Both the position numbers and the translations under genes were made by a program. 64,000 nt of DNA, taken from contig SHVA01000009.1 of the NCBI GenBank assembly GCA_009691195.1, forward strand, positions 1 to 64,000, written 5' to 3'. Of this stretch, positions 46,478 to 53,742 are shown piece by piece. The stretch's first letter is position 1. Every line of letters starts with the position of its first letter. The notes beneath the pieces were generated by a model. It had not been told where the DNA came from. It made no database searches and saw nothing but the letters and a program-made list of their open reading frames with translations. Origin of the DNA: Solirubrobacterales bacterium. GTDB taxonomy: Bacteria; Actinomycetota; Thermoleophilia; Solirubrobacterales; 70-9.

Positions 46478-46483
46478 AGCGTA
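46478..46483 (-). promoter_or_regulatory. Putative leaderless -10 (TACGCT) for ECF sigma gene
   Basis: TACGCT six bases upstream of GTG 46471. Confidence 0.5.
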
Positions 46484-46490
46484 GCCATGA

Positions 46491-48155
46491 TCACGCGGCG
46501 CGCCTCTGCCTTTCGGCCCGCCTGAGACGGGCCATCCACTCCCCCGGCGAGATCTCGCCGGCGATCAGGCTGGAGAGGCCCTCGAGCCCGGGGGCCTCGA
46601 TCCCGGCACGGGTGATGGTCTCGGCGATGAGCGGAACGGAGTCGAGCCCCTCGGAGGCCTGGCCGATGATCCCCGGGATCTGCTCCGCGGGGGTCCCCCC
46701 TCCCAGCAGCTCGCCGGCGCGGCGGTTGCGGCTACCGGGGGCGAGCAGCGTCGCCGTCAGGTCACCCACCCCGGCGAGGCCGGAGAAGGTGTCCTGGAGG
46801 CCGCCGCGCTGGAGCGTGTAGTCGAGGCACTCGCGCCAGACCTCGGCCGCGGCGATGCCCGCGGCGTTCATCCCGTGGGGCTCGGCGGCCGCGGCGGCCA
46901 GCGCGGCCGCGTTCTTGGCGGCGCCGGCCATCTCGACGCCGGTCACGTCGCTGGAGCGCTCGCAGACGAGCCCCGCCTCGTCGAAGACCTCACCCAGCTG
47001 GCTGCGGAGATCGGCGTCGTCGCTCCCGAGCACCAGTGCGGCCGTGCCCGAGACGGCCTCGCGGGCGTGCGCCGGGCCGCCCAGGCAAGCGGTGGCGCGG
47101 ACCGGCACCCGCTCGGCGACGTAGTCGGAGGGAAGCGCGCCCAACGGAGCGACCAGCCCCTTGCTGAGCACGAGCACGGCCGAGCGCCGGCCGACCCTGT
47201 CGCCGATCGCGCCGACGGCCGCCGGAAGCGCCGTCGAGGGGACCGCGAGGCAGACGAGGTCCACGCCCGCCAGCTCGAGCTCGGCCGCCCGCTTGACGTC
47301 GAGCCCTTCCGGGATCCGCACGCCGGGCAGGTAGCGCTCGTTGACGCCTGTATCGGAGATCTCGGAGACCTGCTCGGCGGTGCGGCAGCCGAGCTCGACG
47401 TCGAGGCCCCCGCGAGCCAGCAGAACGGCAACGGAGGTGCCCCAGCTCCCGGCGCCGATCACGACCGCACGGCGCAGCGGCGGCAGGCCGCCGAGCCACT
47501 CCCACGAGAGCACGATCACGGGCCAGACGCGCGCCCCGACCGAGTTCGCGAGGCTGGGCGAGGGGTCCTCGGTTTGGGGGAACGTGAGGGCGCGTCCCGC
47601 CCTGAGCTTGACCTTCCTCGGGCGGATGCGCCAGCCGCGGCGAACGCGGTCGGAGCCGTAGACGGCGACCGGCAGGACGGCGGCGCCCGACTCGAGCGCC
47701 AGCCGGCCGAAGCCGCGCTTGGGCCGCCCGAGGGATCCGGTCCGGATCCGGGTGCCCTCGGGGAAGATGCAGACGACGCCGCCGCGCCGCAGGATCGCGC
47801 GCGAGGTGGTCAGCGTCTCCTGGTCGGACTGGCCGCGGCGCACCGGGTAGGCGCCGAGCCGATTGAGGATCCAGCCCTGCCAGCGGGTGTCAAACAGCTC
47901 CGTCTTGGCGACGTAGTGCATCGGCCGCCGCCAGGGCAGCGTCGCGCCGATCACGAAGGGGTCCAGGAAGCTGCGGTGGTTGGCGGCGACAATCAGCGGG
48001 CCCTCGACCCGGGCGTGCTCGCGGCCGTAGCGCGAGAGGCGGAAGTAGATGTGGAAGACCGGCGTCAGCAACGCCCGCGCAAACAGGTACATCGGCCAGT
48101 TCACCCCCTTCTCGCGGGCGAAGCGGTGGTAGCTGAGTAGGCGTTGCTCGTCCAT
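46491..48155 (-). CDS. gpsA: PlsC acyltransferase fused to GpsA glycerol-3-phosphate dehydrogenase
   Basis: 554 residues in one uninterrupted frame. Residues about 1-215 are a lysophosphatidate acyltransferase: NHRSFLDPF (about 59-67) and IFPEGTRIRTGSLGRPKRGFGRLAL. After WEWLGGLPPLRR a complete NAD(P)-dependent glycerol-3-phosphate dehydrogenase follows: Rossmann GAGSWGTS near 236, LSKGL, GPAHAREAV, catalytic Lys in EMAGAAKNAAALA, GVGDLTATLLAPGSRNRRAGELLG. One chain would thus both make sn-glycerol-3-phosphate and acylate a downstream lipid intermediate. ATG 48155 chosen. TTG 48161 is two codons upstream. Confidence 0.93.
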   Translation of the reverse strand: MDEQRLLSYHRFAREKGVNWPMYLFARALLTPVFHIYFRLSRYGREHARVEGPLIVAANHRSFLDPFVIGATLPWRRPMHYVAKTELFDTRWQGWILNRLGAYPVRRGQSDQETLTTSRAILRRGGVVCIFPEGTRIRTGSLGRPKRGFGRLALESGAAVLPVAVYGSDRVRRGWRIRPRKVKLRAGRALTFPQTEDPSPSLANSVGARVWPVIVLSWEWLGGLPPLRRAVVIGAGSWGTSVAVLLARGGLDVELGCRTAEQVSEISDTGVNERYLPGVRIPEGLDVKRAAELELAGVDLVCLAVPSTALPAAVGAIGDRVGRRSAVLVLSKGLVAPLGALPSDYVAERVPVRATACLGGPAHAREAVSGTAALVLGSDDADLRSQLGEVFDEAGLVCERSSDVTGVEMAGAAKNAAALAAAAAEPHGMNAAGIAAAEVWRECLDYTLQRGGLQDTFSGLAGVGDLTATLLAPGSRNRRAGELLGGGTPAEQIPGIIGQASEGLDSVPLIAETITRAGIEAPGLEGLSSLIAGEISPGEWMARLRRAERQRRAA

Positions 48156-48190
48156 GGGCAAGAAGGCACAACACGCGTCTGATCGCGCAG

Positions 48191-49198
48191 TTACAGGCTG
48201 GTTTCGAGGATGCGGCGCAGGTCCGCGGCCGTGATCGCGCCGGGGGTCATCTGCTGCAGCTCCGGGCGGGTCATCGCCGCCTCGACCACATCTTCGACAT
48301 TTTCGGGCCTCGCCCCGAACGCCGTAAGCCCCCGGGGCTGCCCCGCAAGCTCCCTGATCCGCCCGGCGAGGCCCTCCGGCGGGCCGCCGAGCGCCAGTGC
48401 AAAGGCGTCCATCCAGCGCGGCGCCCGTCGCCGCAGCTCATCCATGGTCTGCGGCAACAGCGCGGCGTTGGTCTGCGCGTGAGGCGTGCCGCAGATGCGG
48501 ACGGTGGTCTGGCTGAGTACGTGGTGGAGGGCGAGGCCGCCCCTGTCCACCGCCAAGCCGCTCAGGATCGCGCCCTCCGCGAGGTCGGCCGCGCTTCGCT
48601 CCGCGGGCTCGGTATCCAGCGAGCCCGCGATCAGCTCGGCGCCCGCGAGCGAGAGGCCGTGCGAGATCCCGTCGGCGATCGGGGTCACCATCGAATCGCC
48701 GGCATGCGCCAAGGCGTTCATCGCCGTGGCCCGCAGCTCGGCCTCCCCGTGGGAGGTCATCACGGCCGGGTCGGCGAGCACGAGCTCGGGCCGCCGTCCG
48801 CCGTAGCCCTCGTGCCCTGCCGGCAGCCGGTGGATCCCGGTCATCTCGGCGCCGGAGAGAGTCGTCGGGATCGCGGCCACCCGGCCACCCCGGACCGCGG
48901 AGATTCCCTTGGCGACGTCGATCACCCGGCCTCCCCCGAACGCGACCAGGCTCTCAGCCTCCACCTGATCGAGGTGGGAAGCGGCGAGATCGGGAACCTG
49001 CCCGGCCCCGAGCAGGTGCACCCGGGCCGCCCCATCCGCGAGCTCCGCCGGCGCCTCCGCCAGCGCACGCTCGGTGCTGAACAGCTCGTACGCGTCCCAG
49101 CCCTTCGCGGCAAGCTCCTTCGGGGTCCGGCCGAGCAGCCCCTCATCGAGCACGACCGTGCGACCACCGTCCAGCGCGCTCCAGCTCAACTCGCCCAT
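48191..49198 (-). CDS. Iron-type alcohol dehydrogenase, maleylacetate-reductase-like
   Basis: 335 residues. NAD(P)-binding FGGGRVIDVAKGISAV and IPTTLSGAEMTG. The usual metal-binding Asp of DAxxH is Asn (MNALAHAGDS), as I recall for maleylacetate reductases, which do not need metal. Other positions are ALHHVLSQ and CGTPHAQTNAALLPQ. No chlorocatechol or hydroxyquinol genes lie nearby, so the substrate is open. Glycerol-phosphate chemistry is an alternative given the PlsC-GpsA neighbour 36 bp downstream. Confidence 0.82.
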   Translation of the reverse strand: MGELSWSALDGGRTVVLDEGLLGRTPKELAAKGWDAYELFSTERALAEAPAELADGAARVHLLGAGQVPDLAASHLDQVEAESLVAFGGGRVIDVAKGISAVRGGRVAAIPTTLSGAEMTGIHRLPAGHEGYGGRRPELVLADPAVMTSHGEAELRATAMNALAHAGDSMVTPIADGISHGLSLAGAELIAGSLDTEPAERSAADLAEGAILSGLAVDRGGLALHHVLSQTTVRICGTPHAQTNAALLPQTMDELRRRAPRWMDAFALALGGPPEGLAGRIRELAGQPRGLTAFGARPENVEDVVEAAMTRPELQQMTPGAITAADLRRILETSL

Positions 49199-49280
49199 GA
49201 CGAGTGATTCTCGCAGTGAGTTGCGAGGGTTGACAGACTCAGACTGGCCGACGCCGCACTGCCCCGAGACTGACGAGATC

Positions 49281-49286
49281 TATTCT
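49281..49286 (+). promoter_or_regulatory. Putative -10 (TATTCT) of tRNA-Thr
   Basis: TATTCT eight bases before the first tRNA base, so transcription would start at or near the mature 5' end. Confidence 0.5.
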
Positions 49287-49294
49287 GTGCCGGT

Positions 49295-49367
49295 GCCCGC
49301 CTAGCTCAACTGGCAGAGCACTTCACTTGTAATGAAGAGGTTCCCGGTTCGAGTCCGGGGGCGGGCT
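49295..49367 (+). tRNA. tRNA-Thr (anticodon TGT)
   Basis: Complete 73-nt cloverleaf without CCA: acceptor GCCCGCC/GGCGGGC, D-stem GCTC/GAGC, anticodon stem CTTCA/TGAAG with loop CTTGTAA (anticodon UGU), T-arm CCCGG-TTCGAGT-CCGGG. All stems pair. Confidence 0.97.
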
Positions 49368-49405
49368 CTCTGAGGGCCGAGCGGGGTCGCGACCGCTCGA
49401 GCAGG

Positions 49406-49437
49406 CCGACGTCGCCGCCCTCGGGCGGCGACGTCGG
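49406..49437. terminator. Perfect 15-bp inverted repeat after tRNA-Thr
   Basis: CCGACGTCGCCGCCC and its complement are separated by two bases (49406-49420 and 49423-49437). There is no T-tract, so it is a strong hairpin that may end both tRNA-Thr and the convergent secreted-protein gene, or block RNase. Confidence 0.5.
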
Positions 49438-49464
49438 GTACCGCTCGGTCAACTCAGAATCGAG

Positions 49465-50037
49465 CTAGGGAACCACGAGCGTGAACGAAACCGTGTCGCT
49501 GGGATCACCTAAGCGGTAGGTGTGGACCTCCAACAGGTTGGAGCCACAGCTGAAGTTTGCGCCACGCGGAGCGACAACGGTGTCTCCCGCGTCGGCGGTG
49601 TAGTCGTACTCGACGCTGCCGATGCTCGGCCGGGTCGGGAAGCCGTCAACAGCGAACACCTTCGACGCGATCGTGCTGTCAACCCCCAGGCACCAGAGTC
49701 CGACGGCCGGGTTCGTCACCGTGGTGAAGCCGCTGGTGCGCTCCGCGACATAGGTATCACCGACCCAGCTGACCTGGCCATAGGCCAGCGCGCCGCTCAG
49801 GTCGGTCTGGGCGGTTGAGCTCAGCCGGTTCGCCGTCAGCGTCCCTACCGCGACCTTCGAGTTGATGACCGCGCCCTTCTGGATCTTGTCCTTGGTCACG
49901 GCATTCTTCTTCAAGGCGCTGGCACTGACGCTGTTCTTGGCCACCTTGGCGGCGTAGGCGCCGCTGCCAAGCGCGACGAACAACGCGATCACGGCGATCA
50001 CGGTTCCCACCGATGGCATCCTTCGCTTCTGCCCCAT
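49465..50037 (-). CDS. Secreted protein of the 'IALFVALGxxAYAA' family
   Basis: 190 residues. N-terminal signal/anchor GTVIAVIALFVALGSGAYAA, then AKNSVSASALKKNAVTKDKIQKGAVINSKV, a spaced Lys/Asn/Val repeat seen in large paralogous families of Solirubrobacterales, and a beta-rich C-terminal domain with two cysteines. Probably exported and surface-located. Role unknown. ATG preceded by GGGAAAGAG. Confidence 0.78.
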   Translation of the reverse strand: MGQKRRMPSVGTVIAVIALFVALGSGAYAAKVAKNSVSASALKKNAVTKDKIQKGAVINSKVAVGTLTANRLSSTAQTDLSGALAYGQVSWVGDTYVAERTSGFTTVTNPAVGLWCLGVDSTIASKVFAVDGFPTRPSIGSVEYDYTADAGDTVVAPRGANFSCGSNLLEVHTYRLGDPSDTVSFTLVVP

Positions 50038-50129
50038 CTCTTTCCCATCCCTTTCGCTGATCGGACGACAAACCCCGCGGCAGACATACGGGCGCGCGGC
50101 GCTCGGGGCAACCCCCAAGCGGAAAAGCA

Positions 50130-51185
50130 CTAGGGGCGCGAGACGGTCAGCTCGTAGTGGCCGCCGCCGCTGTAGCGGTAGACCTCGGCGCGAAGGGAGC
50201 CTCGGCCGCAGATCGTGTACGTGAGCGTCTCGCGGCGGCCGCTGTGGGCGGAGCGGCTGAGGATCCGGGCGCGCTTGGCGCCGAGCAGGTAAAGGTCGAA
50301 GTCCGCTCTGCTGGGGCCGCTGAGCTTCGCGGTCAGGCGGCCGTCGTAGGGGGTCTGGACCTCGAAGCGGTCCTTGGGGTCGGCCCCGCCGAGGGAGCCG
50401 GCGAATGTCTCGCCGCCGTTCTTGACCCAGGGCTCATAGACGTCGCGGTCGATCGCGGCGTAGGAGCCGGAGTCGGGATGAGGAAGGGTCCAGAGCCATC
50501 TGGTCTCAGAGGGGAAGTGGCGAAAGGCGAACGCCTCGGCGAAGGCTTCGCCGGGGTTGTTCCAGTAGCCGAGGTAGGGGTCGAAGCGACCGTCGCGGAC
50601 GCCCTCGCAGACGCGCTCCTGCGTGGCCCATTTCTTCGGCCCCCAGGAGATCGCGGGCCAGGGACCGTTGCTGCGGTTGGTCGCGACCTGGTGTCCGTAC
50701 TCGTGGGTGATCACAAACCACGGCGAGAGGCCGTCCTGTGGCTGGAGCGCCCCGGCGATCACCATCTCCTCGATCGTCGGGTCGAAGCAGGCGAGGGCCC
50801 CCGCCCCGCAGTAGCGGGTCAGGTGGCTATTGGACGCCAGGTAGATGTCGAGGCGGCCGAGCTCGGGTCCGTGGCTGATGCTTTCGAGGAAGTCCACCAC
50901 CTGTTGCGCCACGGCCGCCGAGTACTGAGCGTCCCAGCGGACCGAGATCGTGTAGCCGTCACCCGTCGTGAAGGTCTGGGCCGACGTGCCGGCCAGGGCT
51001 GCGCTTCCCGCCTCCGCCCCGCTCAGGATCGTGTCCCTGACGTGGCCCGTGCCGGGAGCGGGGAACTCGCCGACGGGCGGGGAAGCGCCGCGGGTCGAGG
51101 CAGCCGCCGCGGAGGCGCTGATCGCCAGCACCAGCCCGGTCAGGCAGGCGAGGACGAGTGCCGCTTTTGTCGAGTGAGGATCCAT
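50130..51185 (-). CDS. Secreted zinc metalloprotease-like protein
   Basis: 351 residues. Signal peptide (ALVLACLTGLVLAISASAAAA). Zinc motif FVITHEYGHQVAT (HEYGH at 161-165), with a likely third ligand Glu in NNPGEAFAEAFA (about 209-220), arranged like gluzincins. Before it, SNSHLTRYCGAGALACFDP may form a disulfide. C-terminal about 110 residues are a beta-sandwich of pre-peptidase (PPC) type: DRFEVQTPYDGRLTAKLSGPSRADFDLYLL. ATG 51185 chosen over TTG 51197. Confidence 0.82.
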   Translation of the reverse strand: MDPHSTKAALVLACLTGLVLAISASAAAASTRGASPPVGEFPAPGTGHVRDTILSGAEAGSAALAGTSAQTFTTGDGYTISVRWDAQYSAAVAQQVVDFLESISHGPELGRLDIYLASNSHLTRYCGAGALACFDPTIEEMVIAGALQPQDGLSPWFVITHEYGHQVATNRSNGPWPAISWGPKKWATQERVCEGVRDGRFDPYLGYWNNPGEAFAEAFAFRHFPSETRWLWTLPHPDSGSYAAIDRDVYEPWVKNGGETFAGSLGGADPKDRFEVQTPYDGRLTAKLSGPSRADFDLYLLGAKRARILSRSAHSGRRETLTYTICGRGSLRAEVYRYSGGGHYELTVSRP

Positions 51186-51237
51186 CTCCCGGCTCAACCA
51201 GGTTACGGAAGCGGCGTCAGGCCGCGGACCGGGCGCC

Positions 51238-51243
51238 TAGACT
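51238..51243 (+). promoter_or_regulatory. Putative leaderless -10 (TAGACT)
   Basis: TAGACT eight bases upstream of ATG 51252. Confidence 0.55.
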
Positions 51244-51251
51244 GAGCGTCG

Positions 51252-51563
51252 ATGCCGCTCTCGAGCCGCCTCCAGGACGCCGCCCGCGGCGCGGGCACCA
51301 CCGCCTCGCGCGGCCGCTGGCTGGCGCGTGGCGCTGTCCTGCTGGCGGTGGCCGAGGTCGCCGTCGCGCTGCGCGAGCACATGCAGCGATTGACGCCGGA
51401 GGAGCGCGCGCACCTCGTGGAGATCGTCAAGCAGTCGAAGGGGCGCCCGTCGAACCTCTCCAACCGGGACCGCAAGGAGCTGAAGCGGATCCTGGACAAG
51501 ATCGAGCCGCGCGAGCTGGCTCGCCGCGTCGCCGGCTCGGCCGGCGGCTTTCGCCGGAAGTAG
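51252..51563 (+). CDS. Small basic hypothetical protein
   Basis: 103 residues. A short hydrophobic helix (LARGAVLLAVAEVAVAL) is followed by LTPEERAHLVEIVKQSKGRPSNLSNRDRKELKRILDKIEPRELARRVA, a helical and basic segment. This resembles small conserved actinobacterial proteins but I cannot assign a family. Convergent with ohr. Confidence 0.7.
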   Translation: MPLSSRLQDAARGAGTTASRGRWLARGAVLLAVAEVAVALREHMQRLTPEERAHLVEIVKQSKGRPSNLSNRDRKELKRILDKIEPRELARRVAGSAGGFRRK

Positions 51564-51576
51564 CGCCGCCCCCGAC

Positions 51577-52017
51577 CTAGTCGGCGAGCGGCTCGCCGTT
51601 GACGGTGATCTCGAGGTCGATGTTGCCCCTGGTCGCGTTCGAGTAGGGGCAGACTCCATGAGTGGCCTTGACCAGCTTCTGGGCCGTGTCTGCGTCCTCG
51701 ATGGAGGGCAGCGTCACGTCCAGCTCGACCGCGATATCGAACCCGCGGTTCTCGTTGGTCACCAGCGAGACCTTGGAGTCGACCCTGGCGTCGGCGCTGT
51801 CGATCTTCATGCGCCGTCCGACGGTCTTGAGGGCGCTGTCGAAGCATGCCGCGTAGCCGACGGCGAAGAGCTGCTCGGGGTTGGTGCCGTCGCCCGGCCC
51901 GCCGAGCTGCTCGGGGATCCGGATGTCCAGCTCGAGGTTGCCGTCAGAGGTGCGGCCGTGGCCCTCGTCGCGACCGCCCACGACGGTCGCCTCGGCTGTG
52001 TAGACGACCTTGCCCAC
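51577..52017 (-). CDS. ohr: Organic hydroperoxide resistance protein (Ohr/OsmC family)
   Basis: 146 residues. Reduces organic peroxides with two active cysteines, seen in GYAACFDSAL and HGVCPYSNATRGN. N-terminal VVYTAEATVVGGRDEGHGRTSDGNLELDI is typical of Ohr. GTG start with TAGGAT six bases upstream. No OhrR regulator gene is adjacent. Confidence 0.94.
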   Translation of the reverse strand: MGKVVYTAEATVVGGRDEGHGRTSDGNLELDIRIPEQLGGPGDGTNPEQLFAVGYAACFDSALKTVGRRMKIDSADARVDSKVSLVTNENRGFDIAVELDVTLPSIEDADTAQKLVKATHGVCPYSNATRGNIDLEITVNGEPLAD

Positions 52018-52023
52018 GCGACG

Positions 52024-52029
52024 ATCCTA
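52024..52029 (-). promoter_or_regulatory. Putative leaderless -10 (TAGGAT) for ohr
   Basis: TAGGAT six bases upstream of GTG 52017. Confidence 0.55.
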
Positions 52030-52069
52030 GGGGCTGGGCCCGCGCGGTGGCCGCCGGCAGCCGGGAACG

Positions 52070-52095
52070 AAAAAGACCGCAGTCTCCCGCGGTCT
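52070..52095 (-). terminator. Intrinsic terminator of sigH
   Basis: Stem AGACCGC/GCGGTCT with an 8-nt loop followed by TTTTT on the minus strand. A second hairpin (ACGCCCA/TGGGCGT, 52110-52126) lies between it and the sigH stop. Confidence 0.8.
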
Positions 52096-52136
52096 CCGTC
52101 GGATGGCAAACGCCCAGGCTGGGCGTAAGGCAGTGC

Positions 52137-52835
52137 CTAGATCTTCACCGCTCTCGAGGCGAGGTGGATGCCGACCTTGCGCTTCACCCTCTGGAGGGCG
52201 TTGTCGACCGTCTTGGTGTCGCACTCGAGCCGCTCGCCGATCAGCTCGTAGGAGTGACCGTCGAGGTAGAGGGCCAGGACCCGGCTCTCCAGCTCGGATA
52301 GGACGCTGGTCAGGCATGCGACCAGGCTGTCCAGCTCCTCGGTTGCGATCACCTGATTGGCGGGATCGCTGACCGTGGGGCCCGGCAGCACGTCCTCCAG
52401 CGTCGTGTCGGAATCCGCGCTCGCCGCCGGCGTCTGGCTGAATGAGACGTACTGGTTCAGCGGCGTGTGCTTGTTACGGGTCGCGGTCTTGACCGCGGTG
52501 ATGATCTGGCGGGTGATGCAGAGCTCCGCGAAGCCCCTGAAGCTCGCCTCGCGGTCGGTGCGGTAGTCACGGATGGCCTTGAAGAGGCCGAGCTGGCCCT
52601 CCTGGATCAGGTCGTCCGCATCGCCGCCGAGCAGGAAGTACGACGAGGCCTTGACCCGCACGAAGCGGCGATAGCGCCGCACCAGCTGGTCGTAGGCGTC
52701 CGAGGCACCCTGCTTGGCCAGAACGACGAGGTACTCGTCGTCGGGACCATGACTCTGACTGGTGGAACGGGCTCCCGCACTCGGGGCGCCCGGCACAGCT
52801 CGAAGCTGTTCGGTCTTGGGGGTAGAAACAACCAC
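52137..52835 (-). CDS. sigH: Sigma-H type RNA polymerase sigma factor
   Basis: 232 residues. Region 2: YDQLVRRYRRFVRVKASSYFLLGGDADDLIQEGQLGLFKAIRDY, then FRGFAELCITRQIITAVKTATRNKHTPLNQYVSF as in Bacillus SigH. Region 4: SELESRVLALYLDGHSYELIGERLECDTKTVDNALQRVKRKV. In Bacillus SigH controls sporulation entry. Here the role is unknown. Downstream of rlmB-cysS as in Firmicutes. Strong Shine-Dalgarno AGGAGG before the GTG and its own TTGACA promoter. Confidence 0.93.
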   Translation of the reverse strand: MVVSTPKTEQLRAVPGAPSAGARSTSQSHGPDDEYLVVLAKQGASDAYDQLVRRYRRFVRVKASSYFLLGGDADDLIQEGQLGLFKAIRDYRTDREASFRGFAELCITRQIITAVKTATRNKHTPLNQYVSFSQTPAASADSDTTLEDVLPGPTVSDPANQVIATEELDSLVACLTSVLSELESRVLALYLDGHSYELIGERLECDTKTVDNALQRVKRKVGIHLASRAVKI

Positions 52836-52942
52836 AGCAACCTCCTCTCAAAGGTTCTCTGTGGCGCCACTTACCTCCCCTGGACGCCGTGTCGGGTGCT
52901 GTCCATCAGGCTCGACCTGAGGTTCACCCTTCTTGCCCGAGC

Positions 52943-52970
52943 AGTGTAATCGCGTCGGCGCATATGTCAA
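52943..52970 (-). promoter_or_regulatory. Sigma-70-type promoter of sigH
   Basis: TTGACA (52965-52970), 16-bp spacer, TACACT (52943-52948). It gives a 5' leader of about 100 nt, unlike most promoters in this window. Confidence 0.7.
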
Positions 52971-53061
52971 CCCCTTCCCTTCCCGGCGTGCAAGATCGAT
53001 TGCAGCATCCGTGCCTGCGGCGCCTGAAAGGGGCCTTCCGTCCGCGGGGGCTGGTAATTCG

Positions 53062-53742
53062 TCACCCGCTCGGCGCGCGTTGGCGGACGGCCTCGTAGAG
53101 GAAGACGGCCGCCGCGACCGAGACGTTGAGTGACTCCACCCTTCCCGAGGCCGGGATGGAGACCAGGACGTCGCAGGCGCTCGCCACCCGCGGGCGCAGC
53201 CCCCCGCCCTCGGAGCCCATCACGATCACCGCGCGCCCCTTCCAGTCCACCCCGGTGTGGGCCGTGGGCGCTCCCGCCTCGGCGCCGTAGACCCACGCGC
53301 CGGCCTGCTTGGCCTCCCCGAGCCAGTCGGCGAGGTTGCGCACCCGCGCCACCGGCAGGTGCTCCACGGCGCCCGCCGAGGCCTTGCAGACCGCGGCCGT
53401 AACGCCGACGGCGCGTCGCTCGTGAATCACGACGCCGGCGGCGCCCGCCACCTCGGCCACGCGGCAGACCGCGCCCAGGTTGTGCGGGTCCTGGACCTGA
53501 TCGAGGGCGACCACAAGGGCGTCGTCGGCCGCGAGCAGCGAGCCGGGGTCCGCGTAGGGATAGGGATCGACCTCGGCAACCACCCCCTGGTGGTCCGGGG
53601 AGCCGCAGAGGCCCTCGAGCTCGTCGTCGGGCGTCTCCGGCGCACGCCACAGCCGCCGCACCGCCCGGCGGCCGCGTTCGGCCTCGGCGACCGCCCTGCG
53701 GCCGTAGATCAACTGCCCCTCGCCCTGGTCGGCGCCGCTCAC
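53062..53742 (-). CDS. rlmB: 23S rRNA (guanosine-2'-O)-methyltransferase RlmB (TrmH family)
   Basis: 226 residues. N-terminal substrate-binding domain starts LIYGRRAVAEAERGRRAVRRLW. SPOUT motifs LDQVQDPHNLGAVCRVAEVAGAAGVV, VIVMGSEGGGLRP and VSIPASGRVESLNVSVAAAVFLYE. ATG/GTG region overlaps the cysS stop by 4 bp. Part of the conserved cysS-rlmB-sigH order. Confidence 0.95.
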   Translation of the reverse strand: MSGADQGEGQLIYGRRAVAEAERGRRAVRRLWRAPETPDDELEGLCGSPDHQGVVAEVDPYPYADPGSLLAADDALVVALDQVQDPHNLGAVCRVAEVAGAAGVVIHERRAVGVTAAVCKASAGAVEHLPVARVRNLADWLGEAKQAGAWVYGAEAGAPTAHTGVDWKGRAVIVMGSEGGGLRPRVASACDVLVSIPASGRVESLNVSVAAAVFLYEAVRQRAPSG

